Shown one piece after another: positions 18,380 to 27,487 of a stretch of DNA of 52,464 bases (positions are counted from its first letter, which is position 1; each line of letters opens with the position of its first letter). Both the position numbers and the translations under genes were made by a program. The notes below the pieces were generated by a model. It saw nothing but the letters and a program-made list of their open reading frames with translations, ran no database searches and had not been told where the DNA came from. This DNA is from Smithella sp. (GTDB lineage Bacteria; Desulfobacterota; Syntrophia; Syntrophales; Smithellaceae): the NCBI GenBank assembly GCA_012510495.1, contig JAAZHX010000125.1, forward strand, positions 1-52,464, given 5' to 3'.

Positions 18380-18835
18380 TTATTTGATTTTACAAGCTTC
18401 TTTTTCGACAAAGTGCCAGGTGTTGCCGGGGTTGATCAGGAACCATTGCGTCCCCGTTTCATGGGCCCTGTGAAGGACGTTTCTGTCTTTGTCCAGATAG
18501 ACAAATTCCTTAAAACGGATGAAATCCCTGGAACAATCGATTTCACAGAGGATTTCGACGGATTTAAATCGCGGGTTCCATTTTTTGACGGAATCCAGGT
18601 ATTCGGCAACGAAGCGCAGGTACTTGCTTTTTCCCGACGGGGCGATCTTGATCCAGGCCGTCGTAAGGTTCAAAGCGGGCCGTGAAATCCGGTCGCGGTC
18701 CACAAAGACGGCGTCACGGTATTTCGTGTAGCCGGTCAGCCGCCAATTGTCGGTCATCTTTTCCGCAAAAAGCCATGTCGGCATGACCGCAAACGCAAGC
18801 GCTGCAAACAAGATGGCTTTTGTGTTCATTTGCAT
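18380..18835 (-). CDS. Exported surface-adhesin E-like protein
   Basis: This 151-residue secreted protein begins with a signal peptide (MNTKAILFAALAFAVMPTWLFA). The mature part contains NWRLTGYTKYRDAVFVDRDRI, an A-W-I-K strand (TTAWIKIAPSG), and KSVEILCEIDCSRDFIRFKEFVYLD. These are the features of the 'surface-adhesin protein E'-like domain seen in many short proteobacterial envelope proteins of unknown role. Two cysteines near the centre may form a disulfide. The start may be 18835 or the ATG six bases inside it. It lies 20 bases downstream of the acyl-CoA synthetase start, on the same strand and just upstream of that gene. Confidence 0.75.
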   Translation of the reverse strand: MQMNTKAILFAALAFAVMPTWLFAEKMTDNWRLTGYTKYRDAVFVDRDRISRPALNLTTAWIKIAPSGKSKYLRFVAEYLDSVKKWNPRFKSVEILCEIDCSRDFIRFKEFVYLDKDRNVLHRAHETGTQWFLINPGNTWHFVEKEACKIK

Positions 18836-19051
18836 CCTTGTAAACCTCCGGAACGCGTTTTCTCTTTACCCTAAAACGCGGAGAATTTGAAGAGCGGATA
18901 TTCGCCTGAGAGGGGAAAAGGCTTCAAAACCGCTTCAGACCTAAAAAATAAACGAAAATAATCAGATGAATTTTACAAATAACAGTAGATTTTTTTTTAA
19001 ATTAAGGTTAATGAGTCACATCGTTTTAAAAAAAAATTAGAGGGGTGAGCA

Positions 19052-19321
19052 ATGAACAGAGCAGAATTGGTCGAAGAAGTGGCAAAAGTGACAAGCACGA
19101 AGAAAGAGGCTGATGCGGCCATCAGCGCTGCGTTGGCGGCAATTCAGAAAGCGCTCAAAAAGGGCGACAGCGTGACTCTGGTGGGATTCGGCACCTTCTC
19201 TGTCAGCAAGAGAAAGGCCCGTAAAGGCAGAAACCCCCAGACCGGCGAAGCCATTAAGATCGCCGCCAAGAAAGTTCCGGTATTCAAGGCCGGAAAGGGT
19301 TTGAAGGACGCAGTTAAATAA
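19052..19321 (+). CDS. DNA-binding protein HU
   Basis: HU is a small histone-like dimer that bends DNA. The 89-residue protein shows the HU/IHF signature GFGTFSVSKRKARKGRNPQTG in the DNA-binding arm (about 46-66), followed by VPVFKAGKGLKDAVK. The start is fixed by MNRAELVEEVAK and a GAGGGG site. The gene stands alone between AT-rich upstream DNA and a strong terminator (19341-19378). HU rather than IHF is favoured by length and sequence. Confidence 0.96.
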   Translation: MNRAELVEEVAKVTSTKKEADAAISAALAAIQKALKKGDSVTLVGFGTFSVSKRKARKGRNPQTGEAIKIAAKKVPVFKAGKGLKDAVK

Positions 19322-19340
19322 CTTTCATTTGTCATCATTG

Positions 19341-19378
19341 AAAAAAGCCGGCTTGCGTAAAAAGAAGCCGGCTTTTTT
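19341..19378 (+). terminator. Terminator after the HU gene, probably bidirectional
   Basis: AAAAAAGCCGGC (19341-19352) pairs with GCCGGCTTTTTT (19367-19378) over a 14-base loop. Because the stem has A residues on one side and T residues on the other, it can work in both directions. It separates HU from the convergent acyl-CoA synthetase ending at 19406. Confidence 0.9.
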
Positions 19379-19405
19379 GTGGGTGCTTGAGAGACGCGGA
19401 TTCGC

Positions 19406-21214
19406 TTATTGGTAAAGCGCTTCAATCCGGTCCTGAAATTTATCCAGAACCACTTTGCGTTTGAGCTTCATGGTCTGGGTCAGCGTGCCGTTTTCCAGCG
19501 TGAACGGTTCGGGGATGACCAAAAACTTCTTGGGGATTTCGTAGCCGCCGAACTTTCCTTTCAGGTGATTGGTGATCGCATTGCCGTACATTTCCACGAC
19601 ATCCTGTCTTTCCACCAGCTCCCGGATGTCCGCCGGAAGGCCTTTTTCTTTTGCGGTTTTTTTCAGAACGTCAAAGTCGGGAACGACGATGCAAATGTTG
19701 AAGGGGCGGTTGTATCCGTAAATAACCGCCTGCTGAACCAGGGGCAACAGGCAGATTTCTTCTTCGATGGAGACGGGGAAGCAGAACTTCCCGTTTTCCA
19801 GTTTGTACTGCTCCTTGATACGTCCCGTGATAAAAAGGTAGCCGTCCTTGTCCAGACGGCCGCGGTCGCCGGTGCGGAAGCCGCCGTCGGGCGTCATTGC
19901 CGCGGCCGTATCTTCCGGGCGGTTGTGGTAGCCTTTCATGACATTGGGGCCGTAAACGATAATTTCGCCGTCGGTGGCCCCTTCTTCCACCACCGAAGAA
20001 TCGATCACGATTTTGACTTTATCAACGGCCCGGCCGACGCTCCCCAGGCGGTAGGCATAGGAGGCGTTCATGGTTGCGGCCGGCGACGTTTCCGTGAGCC
20101 CGTAGCAGTCGTAAACCGGCAGGCCGACGTCAAAAAAGAAATGACCGATTTCAGGATTCATCGCGGCGCTGCCGGTCATGGCGCCCTTCACCCGGCCGCC
20201 CAGTTTTTCGCGGATTTTCGAAAAGACGATTTTGTCTGCGATCCTGAATTTGAGTTCGGTTAGAAAATCGGATTTGCCCCGGGCGGCCAGCTCGCGTCTT
20301 TTCTTCCCCGCCTCCACCCCCATGACGAACAGTTTTTTGGGCAGACCGCCGTCTTTGTTCATTTTGGCCCAGAGGCCGTCGTAGATGCGGTTGAAAACGC
20401 GGGGAACGGCGACCAGGAATGTGGGTTTCACCTTGGCAATATCATCGACAATGGTCGCGGGACTTTCCGCCAGGCCGATGGCGCCGCCCAGCCCGATGAC
20501 CGCGTAGAGTTCGCCGGTCTGACCGAAAGAATGGGCCCAGGGCAGGATGGCGAGCGTCACCACGTCCCGGCCTTCGTTTTCCTCCAGTTCAGGATACATT
20601 TTCAGGCCCGCCAGAACGTTGCTGGTAAAGTTGCCGTGGGACAAAAGAACGCCTTTGGGATTGCCGGTGGTTCCCGACGTGTAGATGAGTTCGGCGATGT
20701 CGTCCGGTTTCGGGATCTGCGCGGCGACGGGTTTGGCGGCGCCTTTCTTTTCGAGCGCGGCCATGGAGTTTTCGCCTTCGGCATCGATGATGAAAATATG
20801 CTTCAGCGTCGGAATTTCCCCGGGAAAGTCCTTTATTTTCTCGTAGATCTCCGGTTTGGAAACGAACAGAACTTTAATCTGGCTGTCGGCAATGATGTAT
20901 TTCCAGATCTGCACCAGCTCCGCTTCGTACATCGGGACGAAACGGGCGATCCGCCCCCAGGCGGCAAAGCCGGCAATGGGCCATTCCACACGGTTGTTGG
21001 CGATAATGCCGACGACGTCTCCCTGGTTGATGTCCAGTTGCGCCAGTCCCGCACGAAGATTATGGATGCGGGCGCCTACTTCCGCGTAGGTGACCCATTC
21101 GTAAACGCCGCTTTTGTTTTTTGTGCCGAAAGCTCTTCGCCCGGCAAATTTTGCTTCGCTTTCCTGCCACCACTCAATCAGGTTGTCAGGTTTGTCCAGT
21201 GTAAAGGTGTGCAT
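19406..21214 (-). CDS. Long-chain acyl-CoA synthetase (AMP-forming, FAA1/FadD15-like)
   Basis: This 602-residue ligase belongs to the long-chain 'AMP-dependent synthetase and ligase' group. The P-loop YTSGTTGNPKGVLLSHGN lies near residue 188, the A5 motif CYGLTETSPAAT near 370, the hinge GFRTGDRGRLDKDGYLFITGRIKEQYKLENGKFCFP follows in pieces, and the end has TLTQTMKLKRKVV. The FCFP variant and the TQTMKLKR end mark the eukaryote-like long-chain branch. It activates long-chain fatty acids for degradation or lipid synthesis at the membrane face. It is monocistronic, ending against the HU terminator. Confidence 0.94.
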   Translation of the reverse strand: MHTFTLDKPDNLIEWWQESEAKFAGRRAFGTKNKSGVYEWVTYAEVGARIHNLRAGLAQLDINQGDVVGIIANNRVEWPIAGFAAWGRIARFVPMYEAELVQIWKYIIADSQIKVLFVSKPEIYEKIKDFPGEIPTLKHIFIIDAEGENSMAALEKKGAAKPVAAQIPKPDDIAELIYTSGTTGNPKGVLLSHGNFTSNVLAGLKMYPELEENEGRDVVTLAILPWAHSFGQTGELYAVIGLGGAIGLAESPATIVDDIAKVKPTFLVAVPRVFNRIYDGLWAKMNKDGGLPKKLFVMGVEAGKKRRELAARGKSDFLTELKFRIADKIVFSKIREKLGGRVKGAMTGSAAMNPEIGHFFFDVGLPVYDCYGLTETSPAATMNASYAYRLGSVGRAVDKVKIVIDSSVVEEGATDGEIIVYGPNVMKGYHNRPEDTAAAMTPDGGFRTGDRGRLDKDGYLFITGRIKEQYKLENGKFCFPVSIEEEICLLPLVQQAVIYGYNRPFNICIVVPDFDVLKKTAKEKGLPADIRELVERQDVVEMYGNAITNHLKGKFGGYEIPKKFLVIPEPFTLENGTLTQTMKLKRKVVLDKFQDRIEALYQ

Positions 21215-21371
21215 AAACGATCTCCTTCCAGTCTGTTGACGCGGGGGGGTGCGGCCCCCTAAATCATCGAAAAAATACCGGCTGCGTCTTTTCGCGATGA
21301 TTTTTAAGTTATTTTTTCAAAAAAGACAAGCAAAACCATTGATTTAATTTTCAGTGATTTCGTTATCTTTA

Positions 21372-21400
21372 TTGACTGTCTCATTCAAATTTGCTAGATG
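21372..21400 (+). promoter_or_regulatory. Candidate promoter of the PHP-glycosyltransferase cluster
   Basis: TTGACT (21372-21377) and TAGATG (21395-21400) are 17 bases apart, about 48 bases upstream of the first gene of the cluster. The -10 match is only moderate. Confidence 0.4.
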
Positions 21401-21447
21401 ACCACTAGTTTTTGCCAAAGAAGTGAGAACTTTAAGGATGAACGCAC

Positions 21448-22098
21448 GTGATTGATCTGCACACGCATACCCTTTTCAGCGACGGCGCGCTTGTTCCGGC
21501 GGAATCGGCCCGGAGGGCTTGCGCAGCGGGATACCGGACGATCGCGTTTACGGACCATGCTGATTATTCCAATCTCGATTTCATTATTCCGCGAATGGTG
21601 AGGGTTTGTAAAAAAATATCGGGAAAAGGGAACATTTTTGTGATTCCGGGAGTGGAGCTGACGCATGTCGATCCCTCCGACATCGCCGCGCTCGCTTTCG
21701 AGGCCGGGAAACTGGGGGCGAAATTGGTGATTGTGCATGGGGAAACCCTCACGGAGCCGGTTTCCCCCGGGACAAACCTGGCCGCCATTCGAGCGGGAGT
21801 GGATATTCTGGCCCACCCCGGTCTGATTACGGCCGAAGAGGCAAGGCTGGCCGCGAAAAAAGGCGTTTTTCTGGAAATCACCACCCGCCGGGGTCATAGT
21901 TACGCCAACGGCCACGTGGCGGCGATGGCCGGAAAGTACGGGGCACAGCTTGTCCTCAACAACGATTCTCACGCGCCGGGCGATTTCGTGAGCCGCTCTC
22001 TGGCCATGAACATTGCCCGCGGCGCCGGTTTATCCGGGAAAGAAATTGTCATGATGTTAAAAAATTCTCAAAAGATCGTAAAAAGGGCCCTGGTGTGA
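21448..22098 (+). CDS. PHP-domain metal-dependent hydrolase (histidinol-phosphatase-like)
   Basis: This 216-residue PHP-family protein is a predicted trinuclear-metal phosphoesterase. The metal ligands are visible: HTH in DLHTHTLFSDG (near residue 4), FTDHADYSN, GVELTHVDPSD, VHGETLTEP, ILAHPGLIT, and LNNDSHAPGDF. It is shorter than HisJ-type histidinol phosphatases, and no other histidine gene is nearby. It starts a cluster with sugar-transfer genes, so a sugar-phosphate or lipid-phosphate substrate is more likely (inference). The start is GTG at 21448, with AAGGA 9 bases upstream. Its stop overlaps the next gene by four bases (GTGA). Confidence 0.87.
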   Translation: MIDLHTHTLFSDGALVPAESARRACAAGYRTIAFTDHADYSNLDFIIPRMVRVCKKISGKGNIFVIPGVELTHVDPSDIAALAFEAGKLGAKLVIVHGETLTEPVSPGTNLAAIRAGVDILAHPGLITAEEARLAAKKGVFLEITTRRGHSYANGHVAAMAGKYGAQLVLNNDSHAPGDFVSRSLAMNIARGAGLSGKEIVMMLKNSQKIVKRALV

Positions 22099-23348
22099 AA
22101 AAGAATTCGAGTTCAGGGCCGTTGAAGATTTGTCTGCTCACGTATCGCGGCAATCCCACCTGCGGCGGACAGGGTGTGTATGTCAGGCATTTGAGCAAGG
22201 CGCTGGCCGATGAAGGCCATCAGGTGGACGTCATCTCCGGACCGCCCTATCCGCATCTCGACGATCCCGTCCGTCTGATTCAAATCCCCGGACTGGATCT
22301 CTATCACCCCGACCATCTGTTCTGGCCGGAAAATTTCAGAGATCTGGTCCACCCGCTGAATCTGTATGAGTTTTTGAGCGTCTGCGCGGGCGGCTTTCCA
22401 GAGCCTTATACGTTCGGAGAGCGGGTCTATGACTATCTGAAGCAACGCCGCGGCGACTACGACATTGTCCATGACAACCAGTGTCTGTCCTACGGCATCG
22501 GCCGGCTGGCGCAAAAAGTCATGCCGACGATCCCCACGATTCATCATCCGATCACAGTGGACCGGCAGGAAGAATACAACGCGGCCAAAACGCTGCGCCA
22601 GAAATTCCGTGTGTACCGCTGGTATTCGTTCATCAACATGCAGCTGAAAGTGGCCAGAAGTTTTTCCCATATCATCACCGTGTCCTCTTTCACCCGAAAG
22701 GACATTGCTAAGGAATTTTCGCTGGATGAAAACAGGTTCCGGGTGGTGCACAACGGCATCAATAACGAGTTCTTTTATCCCATGCAAAACGGGCCCCGGC
22801 CGGAAAATTCCCTGATCGTGACCAACAGCGCGGATACGCCCCTGAAGGGACTGAGGTATCTTCTGGAAGCGGTTGATCAGATTCGCCGCAAACGGCCGAT
22901 CCGGCTGACGGTGATCGGTCAGCCCAAAAAAGACGGAATCATTGAAAACCTGGTGGCCCGGCTCGGTCTGTCCGACGTCGTGCATTTTACCGGGCGAATC
23001 GCCAACGAGGAATTTGCCGACTACTACGCTCGCTCGACGATTGCCGTTGTGCCGTCGCTGTACGAGGGTTTTGGCATTCCCGCGGCCGAGGCAATGGCCA
23101 GCGGTGTGCCGCTCGTTTCCACCTCCGGCGGGGCGCTTCCGGAAGTGGTGGGGGATGCCGGCATCATCGTTCCGCCGGCCGACGCGAAAGCGTTGGCTAG
23201 GGCGATCGAGCATCTGCTGGATGCTCCGGAAGAAAGAAAGAAGTACGCGCAGGCGGGACTGGCGCGCGTGCATTCCGTGTTCAGCTGGAAGAAAGCCGCC
23301 CGGGAAGTGGCCGACGTCTATCGCGAGGCGATCCATGATTACCGTTGA
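22095..23348 (+). CDS. GT4-family glycosyltransferase
   Basis: This is a 417-residue GT-B glycosyltransferase of CAZy family GT4. The N-terminal domain begins KICLLTYRGNPTCGGQGVYVRHLSKAL, the acceptor-side glycine-rich loop. The C-terminal domain has the donor-binding EGFGIPAAEAMASGVPLVST motif, with both glutamates of the EX7E signature, followed by GGALPEVVGDAG. Family enzymes retain anomeric configuration and use nucleotide sugars on lipid or sugar acceptors. The GTG start overlaps the PHP gene, and its end overlaps the methyltransferase by 14 bases, so the cluster is tightly coupled. Donor and acceptor are unknown. Confidence 0.92.
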   Translation: MKKNSSSGPLKICLLTYRGNPTCGGQGVYVRHLSKALADEGHQVDVISGPPYPHLDDPVRLIQIPGLDLYHPDHLFWPENFRDLVHPLNLYEFLSVCAGGFPEPYTFGERVYDYLKQRRGDYDIVHDNQCLSYGIGRLAQKVMPTIPTIHHPITVDRQEEYNAAKTLRQKFRVYRWYSFINMQLKVARSFSHIITVSSFTRKDIAKEFSLDENRFRVVHNGINNEFFYPMQNGPRPENSLIVTNSADTPLKGLRYLLEAVDQIRRKRPIRLTVIGQPKKDGIIENLVARLGLSDVVHFTGRIANEEFADYYARSTIAVVPSLYEGFGIPAAEAMASGVPLVSTSGGALPEVVGDAGIIVPPADAKALARAIEHLLDAPEERKKYAQAGLARVHSVFSWKKAAREVADVYREAIHDYR

Positions 23349-24036
23349 TTTGCATGAACTCCGGCTGAAGCCGGGATTCGCGGTTCTGGACGCCGGATGC
23401 GGCACCGGCAGGCATCTGCGCGCGCTCGCGAAACTGCCGGGTTTGAAAATCTTCGGGATCGACCGGAATCCCTCCGACGTGGCCGAAGCGGTCCGGGCGC
23501 TTCAGGAGATGCCGGATGCGCTTTCCCGGGAGGTTTCTGTGACGAGCGCCGACATTACGCAAATGCCCTTCGCGGACGAAACCTTTGACTGTGTGATCTG
23601 CTCCGAAGTGCTGGAGCATGTTCCGGAGCACGAAGCGGCCATGAAGGAACTGGTTCGCGTGCTGAAGCCTCGGGGAACCCTGGTGGTCAGTGTTCCACGC
23701 TATTTTTCCGAGCGCGTCTGCTGGTTGATTTCTCCGGCGTACGCAAGCGATGAAGGCGGTCACATTCGTATTTATAAAAAGAAAAACCTGCAAAAGATGC
23801 TGGCGGGGCAGGGGATGAGCTGCTGGAAAGTCAACTACAAGCACGCGCTTCACGCGCCCTACTGGTGGTTGAAATGCCTGGTCGGTCTCAAAAACGAAAA
23901 CAATTATTTTGTAAAGCGTTATCATGGATTTCTGGTTTGGGATATGTTTTGCAGGCCAAGGGCGGTGCGGGTTCTGGAGAAAGCGTTGAATCCGGTTATC
24001 GGAAAGAGCATTGTGTTTTATCTGAGAAAAGGCTGA
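23335..24036 (+). CDS. Class I SAM-dependent methyltransferase
   Basis: This 233-residue methyltransferase carries motif I VLDAGCGTGRHL (about 18-29), the acidic residue in FGIDRNP (motif II), ADITQMPFADETFDCV (motifs III/IV) and EVLEHVPEHEAAMKELVRVLKPRGTLVVSVP (motifs V/VI, in pieces). It resembles the Methyltransf_11 group that acts on sugars, lipids or quinones. I placed the start at the ATG at 23335; it overlaps the glycosyltransferase end by 14 bases. The next gene follows after four bases. The likely substrate is the glycosylated product of the cluster, which is inference. Confidence 0.9.
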   Translation: MITVDLHELRLKPGFAVLDAGCGTGRHLRALAKLPGLKIFGIDRNPSDVAEAVRALQEMPDALSREVSVTSADITQMPFADETFDCVICSEVLEHVPEHEAAMKELVRVLKPRGTLVVSVPRYFSERVCWLISPAYASDEGGHIRIYKKKNLQKMLAGQGMSCWKVNYKHALHAPYWWLKCLVGLKNENNYFVKRYHGFLVWDMFCRPRAVRVLEKALNPVIGKSIVFYLRKG

Positions 24037-24040
24037 CTGT

Positions 24041-25072
24041 ATGGAATTGAATGTATCGTTGAGCGAAGAGATTAAACCCATTGACGTGGACAAGGTGGCC
24101 GACTTCATTGCCTCTCTGCAAAAAGAAAGCGGCGAAATCCCCTGGTCGCAGGGCGGCAAAACGGACCCCTGGGATCATATCGAAAGCGCCATGGGCTTGA
24201 GCGTCGCCGGATGGAACGAAGAGGCGGAACGCGCCTATAACTGGCTCGTGGCCACTCAACTGCCGGACGGAAGCTGGTGGTCGGAACTCCGTGACGGCGT
24301 GGTCACCAATACGACGAAGGAAACCCATTTTGCCGCCTACATCGCCGTGGGCGTTTATCATCACTATCTGATCACCCGGAATGAAAAATTTCTTCAAGCC
24401 ATGTGGCCGACGCTGTCGCGCGGCATTCAGTTCGCACTGGGGCTGCAGACGCCGGAAGGAGAAATCTACTGGGCCAGAAACCGCGAAGGAGCGATCGACA
24501 AGATGTCGCTGCTCACCGGATGCAGTTCCATTTACATGAGCCTCAAGTGCGCGCTGGCCGTCGCGGACGCGCTGGACATCAAAAGGCCCGCATGGCAGAA
24601 GGCCAAAGAGCGGCTGGGAGAAACCATTCGCAACCGGCCGGATCTGTTCAACATGATCAAGTCCCGTTTTTCGATGGACTGGTACTATCCGATCCTTTGC
24701 GGGGCGCTCACCGGAGGCGAGGCAAAAGCCCGCATCGATCATTTGTGGGACAAATTTGTTGTGCCCGACTGGGGGGTGCGCTGCGTCAGTGACCGTCCCT
24801 GGGTGACCATGGCCGAAACCTCGGAGTTTATCCTGACGCTCGCCGCCATGGAAGACCACACGCGGGCCCGGACCATCTTCAGCTGGCTTGGCGACAAGCG
24901 CTATCCGGACGGCGCCTACTGGATGGGCGTGACGTTCCCCGACACCGTGATCTGGCCGGAAGAAAAAACCGGTTGGACGGCCGCGGCCGTTCTTCTGGCC
25001 TGGGACGCCCTCAACGACATGACGCCCGCCTCAAAAATATTTGCCCATCGCCACTGGCGCGATCAGACCTGA
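24041..25072 (+). CDS. Alpha/alpha-barrel 'prenyltransferase-like' protein of unknown function
   Basis: This 343-residue soluble protein has repeated helix-hairpin motifs with Q…DGSWW/GEIPW-like turns: FIASLQKESGEIPW (residues 23-36), WLVATQLPDGSWW and LQTPEGEIYWARN. These are the QW-type repeats of the terpene-cyclase / six-hairpin glycosidase superfold. It has no DxDD or DxDDTA squalene-hopene cyclase motif, so it is unlikely to be a classical cyclase. Acidic and aromatic conserved-looking patches are DPWDHIESAMGLSVAG, SMDWYYPILCGAL and CVSDRPWVTMAETSE. I recall similar proteins beside GT4 and methyltransferase genes in Actinobacteria, annotated only as prenyltransferase. The substrate is unknown. 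Confidence 0.6.
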   Translation: MELNVSLSEEIKPIDVDKVADFIASLQKESGEIPWSQGGKTDPWDHIESAMGLSVAGWNEEAERAYNWLVATQLPDGSWWSELRDGVVTNTTKETHFAAYIAVGVYHHYLITRNEKFLQAMWPTLSRGIQFALGLQTPEGEIYWARNREGAIDKMSLLTGCSSIYMSLKCALAVADALDIKRPAWQKAKERLGETIRNRPDLFNMIKSRFSMDWYYPILCGALTGGEAKARIDHLWDKFVVPDWGVRCVSDRPWVTMAETSEFILTLAAMEDHTRARTIFSWLGDKRYPDGAYWMGVTFPDTVIWPEEKTGWTAAAVLLAWDALNDMTPASKIFAHRHWRDQT

Positions 25073-25161
25073 TCCCGCCGGCGAACATTTGATCGAATCA
25101 GACCGCGCCATGGATTTTATCCGTTTTACGGCGCGGCGCACAGGGATGAAAGAGTGAGAAA

Positions 25162-25884
25162 TTGCTGAAGGATCACCGGCCTTACTACCTCAAACGTTTT
25201 TACAACAAGTTTCAGAAGATGTACGCCCGTTATTTTCTGGCGCCGCAGTTCGAAGTTTTCGGCCGCGGGCTGGTGTTTATGAAGCCCTGGCACGTGGAAA
25301 TTTTCGGCGGTCCCATTTCCCTGGGCGATTATTCAAACGTCATCGCCACCCCGGACAAGAAGGTAAGGCTGACTGTCTGGCCCGCCTGGAAGAGTTCCGG
25401 AAAGATCGAGATCGGCCGGTGCTGCCTGATCTGCCCCGGCACGAGAATCATGGCGGCCACCTCGGTCACGATGGGTGACGGCTGCATGACGGCCCAGCAT
25501 GTCAGCATCAGCGATTCCGACTGGCATGATTTATACGATCGCAGTCAGCCGGTGGGTCTCACACAGGCGGTCCGCATCGGCAACAATGTCTGGCTGGGCG
25601 AAAACGCCGTGATTTGCAAGGGCGTGACCATTGGGGACAACGCCGTGATCGGCGCCGGTTCCATCGTGGTCAAGGACATTCCGGCCAACGCCATTGCCGC
25701 GGGGAATCCGGCGGCGGTGATCAAATATCTGGATCCGGACAAATTGATCCGGACGCGCATGGAATGGCTGGCCAATCCCGCCAGGCTGGCCCGGGAATTT
25801 GAAAAGATCGATCGCGAAATGATGAAGGGCAACACACTGATAGGCTGGTTTCGCGCGATGCTTTTCCCGCGCAAAGGAGACTGA
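25162..25884 (+). CDS. Left-handed beta-helix acyltransferase (LbetaH, maltose O-acetyltransferase-like)
   Basis: This 240-residue protein has hexapeptide repeats (VRIGNNVWLGENAVICKG, VTIGDNAVIGAGSIVVKD, IPANAIAAGNPAAVIK). They form the trimeric left-handed beta helix of CoA-dependent O- or N-acyltransferases. The histidine in SISDSDWHDLYDR is placed as in related acetyltransferases. It probably acylates a sugar made by this cluster. The TTG start at 25162 is the first in-frame option, and its ribosome site is weak, so the N-terminus is uncertain. A 7-bp hairpin (CCGCGCC 25103-25109 / GGCGCGG 25130-25136) lies in the 89-base gap before it. The next gene begins 4 bases after its end. Confidence 0.83.
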   Translation: MLKDHRPYYLKRFYNKFQKMYARYFLAPQFEVFGRGLVFMKPWHVEIFGGPISLGDYSNVIATPDKKVRLTVWPAWKSSGKIEIGRCCLICPGTRIMAATSVTMGDGCMTAQHVSISDSDWHDLYDRSQPVGLTQAVRIGNNVWLGENAVICKGVTIGDNAVIGAGSIVVKDIPANAIAAGNPAAVIKYLDPDKLIRTRMEWLANPARLAREFEKIDREMMKGNTLIGWFRAMLFPRKGD

Positions 25885-25888
25885 CGCC

Positions 25889-27460
25889 ATGCGCGTTGCC
25901 GTTATTGCCGCTCCCTACCCGCTGGAGGAATTTCCCTCGCCGCCTCTGGGCATTGCCTACGTCGCCGCGGCCTTTGAAGCGGCAGGCTGTGAAGTGCGGG
26001 TTTTCGACTACATCATCTCTCGTTATTCCAAAGAAAAACTGGCCGCCCAATTGGCCGATTTTGCGCCGGACGCCGTGGGCGCCGGCTCCGTCACGATGAA
26101 TTTTTACGACGCGCAGCGGATTTTGCGCGACGTAAAAAGCATCGATCCCGGTATCCTGACGATGGTGGGCGGTCCCCATGTCTCCTTTACCGTGGAAGAA
26201 ACACTGCGAACCTACCCGGAAATCGACGTGGTTTTTATCGGTGAGGCTGACGACACCATTGTTGAATTTGCGCCGCTTTTGCGGAAAAAAAATCAATGGT
26301 CCCGGGTGCGGGGCCTCGCGTTTCGTGAAGACGCCGGGATCGTCAACACCGGCCGGAGAGACTTTATTCCGGACATTGACCGCATCCCGCTTCCCGCCCG
26401 CCGTCTGCTGCCCATCTCGCGCTACCGGGCGCTGGGGTATCCCGTCAGCATGATTACCGGCCGCGGTTGTCCGCACGGCTGCATCTTTTGCTTGGGAAGA
26501 AAAATGGTCGGCGCGAAAGTCCGCCGCCGTAATCCGGCTCTGGTGCTTGAAGAGATCGAGCAGATTCTGCGTTTGGGTTTTGACCGGATGAACATCGCCG
26601 ACGACCTGTTTGCTTCCGACACCGACCGCGTTCGGGAAATCTGCAGGGGCATCCGGGAGCGCGGCTTGAAATTTACCTGGAGTGCTTTTGCGCGAGTGGA
26701 CACCGTCACGCAGGAAATGTTTGATGAGATGGCCTCCGTAGGCTGCGACAGCGTCAGCTTCGGCGTGGAGTCGGGCTGCCCGGAAACGCTCAAACGGGTG
26801 CGCAAGGGCATAACGCTTGCGCAGGCGGCCGAGGCCGTCCGGATGTGCAAGCTCTCCGGAATGCTGGCGCACGCCTCCTTTATGGTCGGGCTGCCGGGCG
26901 AAACGAAGGAGACGCTTCAGCAGACGGATGACTTTGCCCGGAGCCTGGACATCATGTACGGCTATCATTACCTGGCGCCTTTTCCTGGGACGACCCTGTG
27001 CGAGAAAGTGGAGCGTTACGATCTGCAAATCCTGACCCGGGACTGGTCCAAATATGACGCTAACGACGCGATCGTGAAAACATCCGGACTTTTGCCCCAG
27101 GACATCCGGGATTTTGTCGCCCGGTACGAAGCCGAAGTGAACGGCGACTGGCAAAAGGTGGTGGACAACTACAATACGGGAATCAACACGCCCCACGACG
27201 ATTTGCGGGTTGAAGGGGAGAAGCGGACGAAGATTACCTATGCCGTTCTCAAGGAAGACCTCGTGGAAAATCTGGGCGTCATCGAGCCGTCCCTGACCGG
27301 CGGCGGCAAAGACGCGGTGGAAAATCTGTTGATCGAACGAATGAAAGCCTCCATTTCCGGCGATCCGCTGTTGGTCGAAAAAACTCTGCGGGATTTTATG
27401 GCCAAAGGCTATCTGAGCGCCGATTTCAGCGACAAGGGCTGTGTCTGGCGCTGGACATAA
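25889..27460 (+). CDS. B12-binding-domain radical SAM protein
   Basis: The 523-residue protein has an N-terminal Rossmann-like B12-binding domain (about 1-150, with GGPHVSFTVEETL and VFIGEADDTIVEF). A radical SAM domain follows with the [4Fe-4S] motif C194-PHG-C198-IF-C201. The cobalamin-histidine motif DxHxxG is not evident, as in many members of this group. A C-terminal extension (about 400-523) has no recognised domain. Such enzymes methylate unactivated carbon or carry out other radical chemistry on lipids, sugars and natural products. Its place at the end of the glycosyl cluster suggests it modifies the same product, which is inference. Confidence 0.9.
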   Translation: MRVAVIAAPYPLEEFPSPPLGIAYVAAAFEAAGCEVRVFDYIISRYSKEKLAAQLADFAPDAVGAGSVTMNFYDAQRILRDVKSIDPGILTMVGGPHVSFTVEETLRTYPEIDVVFIGEADDTIVEFAPLLRKKNQWSRVRGLAFREDAGIVNTGRRDFIPDIDRIPLPARRLLPISRYRALGYPVSMITGRGCPHGCIFCLGRKMVGAKVRRRNPALVLEEIEQILRLGFDRMNIADDLFASDTDRVREICRGIRERGLKFTWSAFARVDTVTQEMFDEMASVGCDSVSFGVESGCPETLKRVRKGITLAQAAEAVRMCKLSGMLAHASFMVGLPGETKETLQQTDDFARSLDIMYGYHYLAPFPGTTLCEKVERYDLQILTRDWSKYDANDAIVKTSGLLPQDIRDFVARYEAEVNGDWQKVVDNYNTGINTPHDDLRVEGEKRTKITYAVLKEDLVENLGVIEPSLTGGGKDAVENLLIERMKASISGDPLLVEKTLRDFMAKGYLSADFSDKGCVWRWT

Positions 27461-27466
27461 AAAGCC

Positions 27467-27487
27467 TTCAGCCTTCAGTCTTCAGTC
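27467..27487. repeat. Heptamer array I (three copies), overlapping the end of the methyltransferase gene
   Basis: Three tandem 7-mers (TTCAGCC, TTCAGTC, TTCAGTC; GACTGAA-type on the other strand) span 27467-27487. They cover the stop codon and last codons (KRLKTEG) of the minus-strand methyltransferase. Related arrays are at 29058-29092 and 52358-52413. Confidence 0.7.
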